Notes under the pieces: model-generated
What the model saw: the letters and a program-made list of their open reading frames with translations, nothing else
What the model was told of the DNA's origin: nothing
Database searches by the model: none
NCBI GenBank assembly: GCA_015680685.1
Contig: MNCI01018056.1
Coordinates: forward strand, 41,355 to 72,973
Length of the DNA stretch: 31,619 nt
From: Gnetum montanum
Taxonomy: Eukaryota > Streptophyta > Gnetopsida > Gnetales > Gnetaceae
Direction: 5' to 3'
Translations under genes and position numbers: made by a program
Shown here: piece after piece, positions 18,581-28,559 of the stretch
Numbering within the stretch: position 1 is the first letter of the stretch
Layout of the letters: each line of letters opens with the position of its first letter

Positions 18581-20300
18581 TATCTTCTCCTTGGATCTTA
18601 GTCTTGGAGGAGATACCTCAATTTAAAATTAAGAGCTAAGTGATACATTTTGAACTTTTTTGGTTTATAATTTTTTGTCATTTTCTAATTTTTCTAATTA
18701 TTTTTTATCTTCTAATTCTTAGTATGTTTTCCATTTCTTACTATTTTCAATTTCTTTATAATTTTATATTTTCTTGAGTTGTTTACTTTATGCACTTGGA
18801 GATATTTTCTATATTTTGGTTAATAAAATTTCCAATCATGATGCAGGAATCAACACCATGTGTTGGAATTGTATCTTGTGATATTAAATTATAGAAGGAA
18901 TGATTGCGCATGGTAGTGAAACATCCATCCCTCAATTTCTATTAATAAGAGGTCCTTAACATCATAATAATGTGGTTCTTATTACATTAAAACCTTCAAT
19001 TAACCTAAGGAAATAACCATGAGAGTATGAACAAAGGTGTGACATCAAAGGAAATTCTTTAATTCTTTGGACTTCTACCTTGGATCTCATGGGCCCCACA
19101 TTGATATGTTATTCATTTTTTAATTTTATCAAGGAAAGCATCCTTTAAAAACATTTGTTCCCTTGTTACATCACTAGAAAGACATGTGACCCATGTTTGG
19201 AGGTAGTCTTCTAGCAAGAGTAACAAATATAATAACTAATTAATTAATTTATATAACATTATTCTTAGGGTACCACTCAAAAGGCATGTGACCCATATTT
19301 GCACGTTCTCCTTTGATCCAATTAGATGTGGCTATGAGGCTAAAAAGATAGATGACCCCATGTTTAAAGGCTCTACTCTAATCAATGGCAAAGATGCACA
19401 AACTAAATGTTAATAATGAATTAATTATTCTCAAATTTCTAACATTTTATTTTTCCATTGCTAAGTGTTAATGTTTTCATGTGGTAGTTGGTGGTCCCAT
19501 GGTGGTGGACCTAGGATGATGTAATGCAATATCACTAGTAGTGATTAGACTTAGTTAGAAATCTTGATGGATAGGTATAATGATCATTTTAATCATGTAT
19601 TACATGTAGGACCTGCTATGACCATGGTAAAGTACCTCATGTCCTAATTCTCCAATCCTTACTCCATTTGAACTCATTGACATGATGCAATTATGAACTC
19701 TATGATTTTGTGGAGCATAGTATACAACTTTAACCAAGGCAATTGTGTGTTGTTTAAAATAAAGGTATGATCAACATTCAACTATTAGGATGTCATGGAT
19801 ATCTATAAAAGTGGTTACACAAGAGACTTAGGATCAAGAGTTTGCCTTTGGGAGGACCCACTTGCATAACTTTCTTCAATTATGCATATGCACTAACCTC
19901 ACAGCTTCAAAACATCATGGACAACTTCTTCAAATTTATGCATTAATTTGGAACTCAATTCTTATCAATTTGATTTAATTCTTAAGGATTTTATATTAAA
20001 ATTTTCTCCTAATTCCTTTAATTCTTATCTATTTTGGAATTCAAATACTCAAATTTTACAATTTCCAATATTCAAGAGCATCAACAATATTCATGTGAAG
20101 GCCTAGCAAACTCTAGAAGGCTAGAACCCTTTAAAATCTACAACTTTCAAATCAAGAGTCTTAGCATTAGGCTAACACCTCATTGTTATATTTTTATCCA
20201 TGGGCTCATTTAGTTCTTAAATATATATTTTTATCATGCTCTCAAGTGTTATGCATTTTAGCATAGCCTTCTTATAATCAAACCTATGACTTAAACAATC
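18581..20300 (+). other. Ath4 noncoding region after pol
   Basis: About 1.7 kb with no credible ORF. It begins with T-rich tracts (18650-18790), as do the equivalent regions of Ath3 and Ath5. Landmarks shared with Ath3 are CATGGGCCCCA (near 19088) and the exact 18-mer GGAGGACCCACTTGCATA (19851-19868). The right limit is not defined by an LTR. Confidence 0.55.
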
Positions 20301-21700
20301 ACAATTCACATATTCCAACAAGTGAGCTAGTTTGAATGGTCTAAACAATCGTTTTGGGTCTCTTCATCAAATCTAATTTTTCTGTAGTAAATTTGATTTT
20401 TCTCTCATGAATTTTCTCTCTATAATTCCACTCTAAATTAATTCCAACTTCTTCAACCAATATCAAAATTTTTATTTTTTTTTACTGATGTAAAATTTTT
20501 ATTTATTTTTGAAATGCAAACTTACAAGCTAGTGAGAAAGGTTTTATGACATTTTCTTCTCGTGATGTTGATGCAATTAAGACACCCAATTTTGTTCTCC
20601 CTAATTATGTATATGAGCGATTGGTGAATAATTGATCTTACATCATGATATGTGTTCATTCAAATGTTAGGTTACCAACCTCATAATCAAAGTTTTGCTT
20701 TGCAATTAAATAATGTCATGCTTTAAATAATGTGATGCTAAAGCATGACATTCAAGTCATTCACGCCAAGTATTATTCTTATTTTCTTCTACTTCTTGAA
20801 TTAGGTAATGCTTTAATTGTGTCCTATGCCCAAGATATACAATCTTTTATGCATAAGCACATAGTGTTAATCATTCGTAAGTGGACTTCTATCCAATCTA
20901 AAGAATATTTTAAAAGTCTATGTTTTGTCAAGCTATTTAATCTTATATTGATTTTTTAGAAAGTTGAGTAAGAAATTCAATTTTCACAACATTTAATTTT
21001 CATACATTTTTTTTTGTTCAAATCAATCTTCTTAGTCGTAAAAATGATCTCATATTGTGAGCAAGTAGAAAGAATTACACTTAATCAATTATATAGTATA
21101 ATCTTTTTAATTCTTGTAATTTTTTTCATGGTGAAATACAACTGTTAAATTTTTGTCCTTCTCTACTCAAGAAAAAAGATGCTAAGAAAAAGAAAAGAAA
21201 AATCGTGTTGAAACTAAGAATAAAAAAGCAATATGAAGCTGAACAAATGAAAAATCAAATCAATGATCAACTAACAATAAAGAAACTAAAGAAGTCAAAA
21301 GCTTTCGTAAATATTTTTACTTTTACTACAACAAGCATTAATTAATCTAGATCAATAGTACATAAGGAAAAATTTTTCTTCTATAAAAAGAATTTTGTCC
21401 ATCCAAAGATTAAATCTTTTGCTAATGAGAGGGTTTTAACAAATGCAAAAAAATCTTGACATAAGGCCAATAATGATGGAAACTATGACCAACATATTTT
21501 GTTGGACCTTATTCTACAAAAGTTGGTATTTCACTAAAGTTTTGTATTGCATTAAATGTTATTGCTATTTTAAGTTCAAGCATAGCTCTTGAAAACAATG
21601 TTAATGTTGTTAGTACTCCATCCTCCCTACTAACAATTAATTTTCCTCAATTTTTTAAAGCATATATTATATGGTTGTACACTTTAGTGGACATCTCACA
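20301..21700 (+). other. Eroded coding region of unknown type
   Basis: Plus-strand pieces look protein-derived but I do not recognise them. One reads KTPNFVLPNYVYERLVNN (near 20581-20630). Another is the 75-codon frame 20732-20959 with YSYFLLLLELGNALIVSYAQ and KWTSIQSKEYFKSLCF. A third is a Lys/Glu-rich, coiled-coil-like stretch near 21178-21300. They lie in order in one direction, separated by stops and shifts. The position, about 880 bp after the shared 18-mer, is where Ath4's third ORF would be, but there is no visible similarity to the Ath3 remnant. A different mobile or endogenous virus-like element is possible. Function unknown. Confidence 0.35.
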
Positions 21701-21717
21701 ATATGGAAGTATCATAT

Positions 21718-21869
21718 AAAAATACTATTTTTTCAGTATATCACCTTAAATATTATTATGTTCTTCTAAAGTAACATATTAACTATATGTGTTAATTAAA
21801 ATGATACCAAGTATTATATTGACTTAATATATCATTATGTTTTTTAAAAGCATAATATTGATTATATAT
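21718..21869. repeat. Imperfect 80-bp dimer, AT-rich
   Basis: The stretch 21718-21792 resembles 21799-21869: both carry an AAAAT(A)..AC start, a TTATTATGTT or TCATTATGTT middle and an ATATTAACTATATG or ATATTGATTATATATGG end. Many mismatches and small gaps indicate an old duplication. It sits just left of the compositional jump at about 21870. Confidence 0.45.
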
Positions 21870-22375
21870 GGACCGTTGGCACTCTTCGCCCGATTCTTTC
21901 CCTTTGCTACACCGTCGTGTCATCGCGCAATCCTACGCTCTGTGACCCATGGCAACACCACCATCGACCACTCCGTCTCACCCCGTGACCAATGGTGAGC
22001 AGTTGCAGCATTGTTCTTTACTGCTACAAACCCCAATTGTAATTTTCTACAATTTTTCTCTAGTTTGGTTGTGATCTTCTACAATTTTCTATTCTTTGTT
22101 GCTCTACTTCTCTCTACATTTGGTGGTTGGTGGTAGTGGCTTTTCATGGTTTTCTCTACTGAGGTTGTTGCAGTACTATGTGGCTGTTTTGCACTACGGC
22201 AGGGTGGATCTATGTTGCTACTATCTTATGGTGGTGCAGGGCTTCACTGCTTTGTGTCGACAGTGTGGGTGTCCCTACCACTAAGTGCTTTCTCATTGAC
22301 TAGGGGGTTTCTTTGAGGTTACTGTTGGTGTGGTCACTGCTGTGCTTGCCTTGTGGGTTGGTGCAATGACTGAAG
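21870..22375 (+). other. Probable 5' untranslated region of the LINE
   Basis: GC-richer than its left neighbour, with CpG-containing sequence near 21880-21990 and repeated TTTTCTACAATTTT-type phrases (about 22040-22090). No convincing ORF; the 62-codon frame at 22096-22284 lacks recognisable features. Plant L1 elements carry such leaders with an internal promoter, but I cannot point to one. Confidence 0.4.
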
Positions 22376-23494
22376 GTGCTATTTTTCACTGCTACAATGC
22401 TTTTCGTCATACTAGTGAATTCATCTAATTCTACTCCTCATCAGGGAAGGTCCTTTAACTTGCCTAAAATCAATTTTCTTCTTCTAGATGATATTTTTGA
22501 TGCAGTTTCCAAAGAATTTGCAATGTGCTTTCTTTCTCTTCAAATAGTAGGGTTTTTACCAAGGTCTCTAAGTATCAACATGCAAATCCAAAACCTCCTT
22601 TAGCCCTAGGGCGTTCAAGTCTCATGCCTGTTACTATGCCTAAAAATTTCTTCTGGTGGAATTATCCGAGGCCTCTTAGTTCGAGAAGGCTCTCTCTTTA
22701 AAAATTTTCCCAACATAGAATGCAACTCTAATAGTGCACACCTAGAGATTTGACTTTAATGTTAATGACCTAGCCTTTAACATAATCCCCTATTATGTGG
22801 AATTGCCAAAATTCCACTCATTTTTTCATCCATAGAGAGAGACATCATGAGCATCCTCAATCATATTATTTCTAACCATTGCATTGTGATCAATGGAACT
22901 CAAATTTGCCGTTATTGTATCAAACTCAATATAGCTCTCAGGAAGACTTCATTAACCCTTGTAGCCGATGAAAACTTTTCACCCAAAAATAGACTATTTT
23001 TATCTCCCAAACTTGTGCAGCTACTATCATAGTGCCAAGCATCATATCTTGGCGTGTCCCTTCTTAGCTAAGAAAAAATAATCCATGGCATCCCTAAAAA
23101 CCCATTCCCTAGACACATCATCCTGCCCACCCTTAGAATCCTTTAAATTCAAATCCTCTTCCCAAATAGCTCCAAAGTCCTCCTCTCTATCTAACCCCTT
23201 CAAGATACAAACACCATAGTCGAGTACACACACCTTAGCCCATATGTCATCCCCTCCAAGTCATTCAAGGACTCTGTCTTGGGTGAGGAGTTTGTGACGA
23301 GTAGTGGAAGAAAACGTGTCAAAGTTTCCTTCCTTACAACTCCAACCTCCACCTCATCTCCATTGAACACTTCCAAGGCCCCCATTACTACCAAAAACTC
23401 CTTTTCCCTCCTTTCACAAACAATGGAAGTTGATACTTTGACTTCCAAACCTTCTATTGACCTCTCAGTCGACATGCCCTCCACTTTCCCATGA
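22376..23494 (+). pseudogene. LINE ORF1 (nucleic-acid-binding protein) remnants
   Basis: Three plus-strand pieces survive: 22376-22603 (with GRSFNLPKINFLLLDDIF and AMCFLSLQIVGFLPRSL), 22847-23032 (ICRYCIKLNIALRKTSLT) and a Ser/Thr/Lys-rich C-terminal tail ending at 23494. Between the first two, IPYYVELPKFHSFF is reminiscent of the end of DUF4283 in plant LINE ORF1, a weak resemblance. No zinc knuckle is seen. The tail stop TGA (23492-23494) overlaps the ORF2 start ATG (23491-23493). Confidence 0.55.
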
Positions 23495-24972
23495 ACCTCT
23501 TATCATGGAATGTTCAAGACCTTACTAATTGGCTTCAATAAAAGCATGTAGGAAACTTTCTATCCAATCTTAATATTGCTTTGGACTTCATTCTCCTTAA
23601 GAATTCAAGATTTCAACTGACCATTTATCTCTTTTAGCCCATTGGTTTCTTCCTCAATCATCAATTCTTGCAACGTCCCACATGAGTGAGCAAGGGGAAG
23701 CTGCCATAATCCTCTCGACTTACTGGAAAGATAAAATCATTCAAATTGGTTTTGATTTTGGTCATAGAGTTTCTTGGGCTACCTTCTCCTCCCTACATGG
23801 CCCTTTCAATATCTACTCGATTTATGTCCCCAACGATTCTACAAAATATGCTCTCCTATGGCAGGAACTAGCTACGTCTAATTCCTCAATGCCTTGGATA
23901 TTTGTAGGAGATTTTAATATGATAGAATTCCTCAAGATAAGCTCGGGGGGTTTGTTTTTCCAACTGCCAACTTCCAAGTATCAGACTTGGTCCACCTTTA
24001 TGAAAAATTTCTACCTTTCTGATGGGATGGATGACTCTACTTGTGATCCCCTCCATAGATTCACTTGGAGCAATCTTTGTCTGGGCCAAGCTCACATTTA
24101 TAGTAAGTTAGAAAAGCTCTATTTTTCCACCCTCTCATTCTGGGAAGCCTACTTCACTAATATGGTTCATCAACATGCCACCTTATCAGACCATCTTCCC
24201 ATCTCTATATCTATCTAGATTCATGGCAGCAATCATAGATATAAATTCTATCTTTTCTAACAACTGCTTCTCTTCTCCTTCTACTAAACTTCTTCTCTCT
24301 AACCTTTGGAATGTCAAACCTAGGCCCTTAAATCAGGTGGGTTGGATTTAACAGTGGCATCGTGCTACTTGTAGAATGCAGAACTTTGTTTGTTCGTACA
24401 ATAAGGCAGTGGCTACTTGAGCCAAGCATGAATACAACAACATTCACGTTACTATCATACATCTAACTAATAGATTAGCTCAAGATCCCTTCAACACTCT
24501 AGTTCATGAGGAGTTAGCTAGAGTCCAATTAGCCTTTCAACAATGGGAAGTGTACAAAGCACAAAGTGCCTTAACTAAAAGTAGACTCACTTGGGTAAAT
24601 ATTCAAGATGAACACTATAAGGAATTCTTTAAGTATCTAAATAGCTCTTCTCCTTTGCATTCTTTAGAAAAAATCTCCTTGATAGCACCATCATCACTGA
24701 CCACAACAGCATCCTCTCATTCCTTAAGAACCATTATGAAACCATTTTTGCAACTACCCCTATGGACCTCTCATCATTTGAGGCTACTACCCTCAATTAC
24801 CCTTACCTTATCAATTCTACTATATTGCAAAGTCTCGAAGCTGATGTCACCAAGGAGGAGCTTTAGGAAGCTTATTCCAAGTTGAGTCATGGGCAACCTC
24901 CCAGTTATGATGGTTTCCCTGTTGAATTTTTTCAAACTCATTGGGATTTGGTGGGGAGTGATCTTTTCTAGG
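23491..24972 (+). pseudogene. LINE ORF2: AP-endonuclease and start of reverse transcriptase
   Basis: ORF2 opens with MNLLSWNVQDLTNW, the usual first strand of LINE endonucleases (SWN). A frameshift and a TAA follow near the catalytic Glu: the codon before GAA is TAA where families have Gln. The open part 23682-24218 carries FNIYSIYVPND, PWIFVGDFNMIE (catalytic Asp/Asn), FTWSN and the terminal LSDHLPIS (catalytic Asp-His). A linker with FNTLVHEELARVQLAFQQWE follows (24490-24600). The RT start reads QPPSYDGFPVEFFQTHWDLV (24892-24951). Breakage by Ath5 at 24973 removes the RT active site, so this copy cannot move. Confidence 0.82.
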
Positions 24973-24978
24973 TGATGA

Positions 24979-25110
24979 GAGCAGTTACTCTAGTGGTTTA
25001 TTCTAATTATTAGAGTAGTTACTCTAGCGATTTATTGTAATTATTAGAGTAGTTACTATAGCCGTTTATTCTAATTATTAGAGTGGTTACTCTAATTATT
25101 AGAGTAGTTG
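24979..25110 (+). repeat. 34-bp tandem repeat forming U3 of Ath5
   Basis: Three full 34-bp units lie at 24979-25012, 25013-25046 and 25047-25080, then a 21-bp shortened unit at 25081-25101 and the beginning of another at 25102. Each full unit holds GAGTAGTTACTCTAG or a close variant; the core TAGAGTA..TACTCTA is an inverted repeat. The array ends about 10 bp before the TATA box. It is unrelated to the U3 motif of Ath1/Ath2. Confidence 0.92.
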
Positions 25111-25120
25111 CCCCCAAGCT

Positions 25121-25128
25121 TATAAATA
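25121..25128 (+). promoter_or_regulatory. TATA box of Ath5 LTR promoter
   Basis: TATAAATA directly after the U3 repeat array and 168 bp before AATAAA, matching the layout of the other LTRs. Confidence 0.78.
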
Positions 25129-25295
25129 CAGTGCCTAAGCACATAATTGAAAAGAAGTCTTTTAGCAATCAAGTAGCGAAACTCTTATAGTCTGTTTGAA
25201 AGTTAGAGTATTTTCAAAGTGCCCACAGCAAGAGGTCTAAGTGTGGATGGGTCTTTATTCGAGCATTATGTACCTGAGCACACCTTATGTACAGT

Positions 25296-25301
25296 AATAA
25301 A
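25296..25301 (+). terminator. AATAAA polyadenylation signal in Ath5 LTR
   Basis: The context AGTAATAAAGACGAGC is preceded by TGTACCTGAGCACA, a block conserved in all four LTRs of the window. It marks the R region. Confidence 0.72.
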
Positions 25302-25354
25302 GACGAGCTCTTCGATTCATCCTTGCAGCACTTGAGATTTGTTTTCTTACGTAT

Positions 25355-25405
25355 TTATTTTATTTTATTTTCTTATGCATTTATTTTATTTTATTTTATT
25401 TTATG
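25355..25405 (+). repeat. TTTTA microsatellite in Ath5 U5
   Basis: Two runs of TTTTA units (ATTTTATTTTATTTT type), separated by CTTATGCATT. The other LTRs do not show it at this position, so it expanded in this copy or subfamily. Confidence 0.7.
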
Positions 25406-25891
25406 CACTTTACATTTCTATTATTAGCACAACAACTCATTTTGATCAATTAAGCAAATCGTTAAATTACACAAGCATGACCACTTCGAGCATGCGTGTA
25501 ACGCTTGGTAACCCAGTAAAGATTAGCGTTTGGTAATCCTAGTAGTGTTGCACTGGTTCAAGATGTGTATGGCAAGTGGGAACGGATGTTGGTGTTAGGA
25601 TTAGTTAGAACTTAGTTAATAAGTAGTTAAGTTAAATTAGTCACTTAGTTACCTATGTCCTTTCCTACTAGCGCAGGACATAAAAACATAAAAGCTATAA
25701 AAATCATATGCCTCAAGCTTACTTAACCATACAATCGTGACATATAAGTAAGCTTGGGAAGACAATGATCAAGCAACCCATCCTTGTTCCACAAGGGCAC
25801 ATGAGCACTTAGTCCTTGGAATTCGACCGGATCGTGCATGAAATGCTCGTATTTGTATGGTTGAGCGTAGGGGTACCTTGCCACTCATCAT

Positions 25892-25910
25892 TGGTGCCAT
25901 TGCCAGGGAC
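25892..25910 (+). other. Primer-binding site of Ath5 (tRNA-Asp type), all CpG lost
   Basis: TGGTGCCATTGCCAGGGAC. It differs from the intact Ath1 site at three positions, and each is a CpG changed to TpG or CpA. Confidence 0.85.
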
Positions 25911-26026
25911 TTAGTTGTTTGTGTGCTAATTAGAACATAGGAAATCATTTACATCATTGGAACAAACCCTTAGGGTTGATTGAGAAAATAATAAGCAAGA
26001 ATACATTGCACACTGAGCAGACAAGT

Positions 26027-28559
26027 ATGTCTCCTTCTTTGTAAGAAAGTACCTCATCGCCTAGGTCTGAAACAGGAAACAATCAACGACATAATACACA
26101 TGACATTGATCCACCAATCCCTTAATAAGTTTGAGTGGTATATATTCATCCTGATGAGTATATACTAGACTTCACCTTTATCCTCCATCAAGATGAACAA
26201 CTACGTTGGTGAGACTTAGAAGGTAACATAGTGTTACCTCCCGATTGTTCAATCCCAAGCATGCTTGTTTGTGCCCTCACACGAATTGGCATGCCACACT
26301 TACATGCAAAATACATTGTGCAAGACCATGACTTGAGAGAATATCATCCCACGAAGGCACAACGTCAAAGGGATTTGCAACAAGAGAGACATCATAAGTC
26401 TTTGAAGGGTCAATGATCGCAGGATGTCCCACATGTCTTAAGCAAAAATGAGGGTGGTGAACCTACCTCAGGTAGTTGCCCACACAACGATGTTCCTCCC
26501 CTTGACTTTGGCCAAGGGGTTATGTATTAGAACCTTCATTCCACTATTCATAACCTAAGTTCTGATACCCACGAGCACAAAGGGTCCAAAAAAGGGACAC
26601 GAACTCATGATAAAGATGGACATTCTGATCGCAATTGCGATTGGGGTCGAGACCGTAGAAGAGAAGGTGGTAGACACCATCATGGTGATGGTTCTCCTTC
26701 TTCTTCACCTTCATCCTCTCCTTCAGTGTCCAAACACAAACATAAAGAAAAAGACCATGGGGATAAAGGTAGGCAAAGTGGAAGTCATAGACAAAACAAC
26801 CAAGAAAGGGGACGAGGGCACTCTAGAGAGTCACGACATAGAAGAAGGGAGAGTAGGGAACAACGTAGGCATCATAGATGTCATAGACAAGACGATCACG
26901 ATGAACCCCTACTCACTACTCCAAGTATGTTGGAGATAATTGAGGCTGTTATAATTCCAACAAAGCACCAAAAAGATAGTAGGATCAAGAGATTAGATAT
27001 AAACAATATCCCACAATTTGAAGGGGGATACAACGCTGATCCTCAGAATCACTTACAAGCATTCCATGATGCGTGTGCCTTACAAAATATAGAGAACGAA
27101 AGGCAAAAACTTAAGTTGTTTTCATGAACACTAGTTGAAGAAGCGGAAAGCTAGTACCAATCTTTAGAACCGGAATCCATTCGTAGGTGGAGTACTATGT
27201 TAGAACTATTTAATGACAAGTACCAAACATACTCCCGAGTGTCTAACTTGCAAAAGTAAATCCAAGGCTAGAAACAAGGAGGACATGATCCCTTGGATGC
27301 TGCCATGGGCCGATATTATGCATTGTTACACTATTTTCCTTGTCGTGGTTATTCGCAAAGGGATCAACTACCATCTTTTGGATGGGCTTAGGCATGAAAT
27401 GAGAAGAACCCTTGGGACTTATGCCCAAGGAAGACTATCCAAGCTTAGGTCCCATCAAATTCAAAGACTATTGGAGCAAGTTGCTAAGGAAGAAGGTGAG
27501 CTATAGAAGAGAGAAAGTGTGGAAGAGTATAACCAAGATCCTTCCCTTCGAACTAGGGGAGTAAGATTTTGTGAGGATGAAGAAGAGTCACCACTCGAAG
27601 AGATGGTGAATAGGAAAACTTTGCCTATCCAAAAGATGACATTAGAAGTTTCGGCAAAGGTAGACTAAATGTGGGATTCTCTAGACACTATATTTCAAAC
27701 TATTCTTAAATTAGTAGAGAAGTCTAGAGAGCAAGGTAGTGAGAAAAGAAAAAAGATAGAAGCTAAACATGCACATAGCAAGGGTAAGGACAAATTTGCC
27801 ATCATTGAAAGGATTGTGGAGTCGGAAACAGATAATGATAGTGGATGTGAAATATGTCAATATGATCATCCTAAGGGATGTTACCCTATAATCTCACATC
27901 TGCAGGAGTTTGGGGTGTATGCACTCAACCCATGATTAAACAAAAGGCAAACACCCCAAAGGTTACCTTATCCTCAAGGTAACCCAAGGCAATTCCACCA
28001 ACCCTTAACATATTATCCAAGTGGAACTCCACCACAATCGATTCAGTAATATCAACAGTGGCAGCACCCACAGTCATGGGGAATGCCACCACCAAGGCAA
28101 CAGTATCCTTACTAGCAACCTAACCCATATGGATATTACGTGCAGCAACCAATCTCCCCACATGACTCTACTAGTCACATCACTCCTCAACCTCACTACC
28201 AAGCCTACAAGTATTATGGGACTCCCTCTTCTAGGGTTGATATTCTGCAAGCATATCATCCTTCTCATCCAGTCACATCTCTTCCACCAATAGCTCCACT
28301 ACCACCTACTCCAGCTATGCAGGGTGAAATCCCTACCCAACCGCAGCAACATAATTCCACAAGGGCTGTTAACTCTCAACCTATTATTGGTTCCAACAAC
28401 CACATGAAAAAAAGACCTTTCTTTAGAACCAATAGATCAACCAAGCCCTTGCAATCATAAGCGGCTAATTCCTTAGATGCCTCAATATCAATCAAAACTT
28501 CGGTGCCTCCTTCAACTCAACCACCACACTCAACGCATATGATCATGCTAACACATGTC
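26027..28559 (+). pseudogene. Ath5 gag
   Basis: It starts at ATG 26027-26029 (MSPSL), one frame with the conserved block YIHPDEYILDFTFI and GNIVLPPDCSIPSML. A Ser-rich then Arg/Glu/His-rich segment (26690-26905: SRESRHRRRESREQRRHH) precedes the core LDINNIPQFEGGYNADPQNH. The Retrotrans_gag motif IRRWSTMLELFNDKYQ lies near 27180-27230. A one-base loss near 27370 moves the rest to another frame: GRLSKLRSHQIQRLLEQV, then the Cys/His box CEICQYDHPKGC (27850-27885, C-x2-C-x3-H-x3-C) and a Pro/Gln/Tyr-rich tail (27940-28460). Stops in the N-terminal and core parts lie mostly at Gln/Trp/Arg positions. The start codon of the inner block (ATG in Ath2) is GTG here. Confidence 0.85.

Larger units (their letters stand above)
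14935..20300 (+). mobile_element. Ath4: Athila-like LTR retrotransposon, gag-tail to 3' noncoding, interrupted by Ath3
   Basis: The plus-strand order is the Tyr/Pro-rich end of gag, protease, linker, RT, RNase H, integrase fragments and a long noncoding region. The left end is the joint with Ath3's LTR; the 5' LTR and most of gag are missing and are expected beyond the left edge. No LTR with TATAAATA plus TGTACCTGAGCAC is visible on its right side, so the right boundary is approximate. It is the most decayed copy: all four catalytic Asp codons I could locate (protease, two in RT, RNase H) now read Asn. Confidence 0.72.
21870..24972 (+). mobile_element. L1-type LINE (non-LTR retrotransposon), cut by Ath5
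   Basis: At about 21870 base composition jumps from very AT-rich to more GC-rich sequence, which I take as the 5' region of a LINE. ORF1 remnants (22376-23494), a stop/start overlap, an AP-endonuclease (23491-24220), a linker (24220-24820) and the first RT motif (24835-24970) follow on the plus strand. The rest of RT is missing because the Ath5 LTR begins at 24973; it should resume beyond Ath5, right of the window. The 5' boundary is an estimate. Confidence 0.8.
24973..25890 (+). repeat. 5' LTR of Ath5 (918 bp)
   Basis: It runs from TGATGAG (24973-24979) to CTCATCA (25884-25890). U3 is 148 bp and consists almost wholly of a 34-bp tandem repeat. The TATA box is at 25121-25128 and AATAAA at 25296-25301, 168 bp later. 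U5 carries the shared TTGGTAACCCAGTA (25505-25518) and TTGGTAATCCTAGTA (25530-25544) pair. The PBS follows after one base. The 5 bases before the LTR (CTAGG, 24968-24972) are the candidate target-site duplicate. Confidence 0.92.

Noticed and set aside
22096-22284. A 62-codon plus-strand frame as a small membrane protein
   Set aside because: It has no known features and lies in the 5' leader of the LINE; its hydrophobicity follows from T-rich sequence.
24979-25110. Tandem repeat as a CRISPR-like array or satellite
   Set aside because: The units are directly adjacent without spacers and lie wholly inside the U3 of an LTR in a plant genome.
26607-26939. A 110-codon plus-strand frame
   Set aside because: It is an alternative phase of the Arg/Ser-rich part of Ath5 gag; the other phase continues the Gag motifs on both sides.
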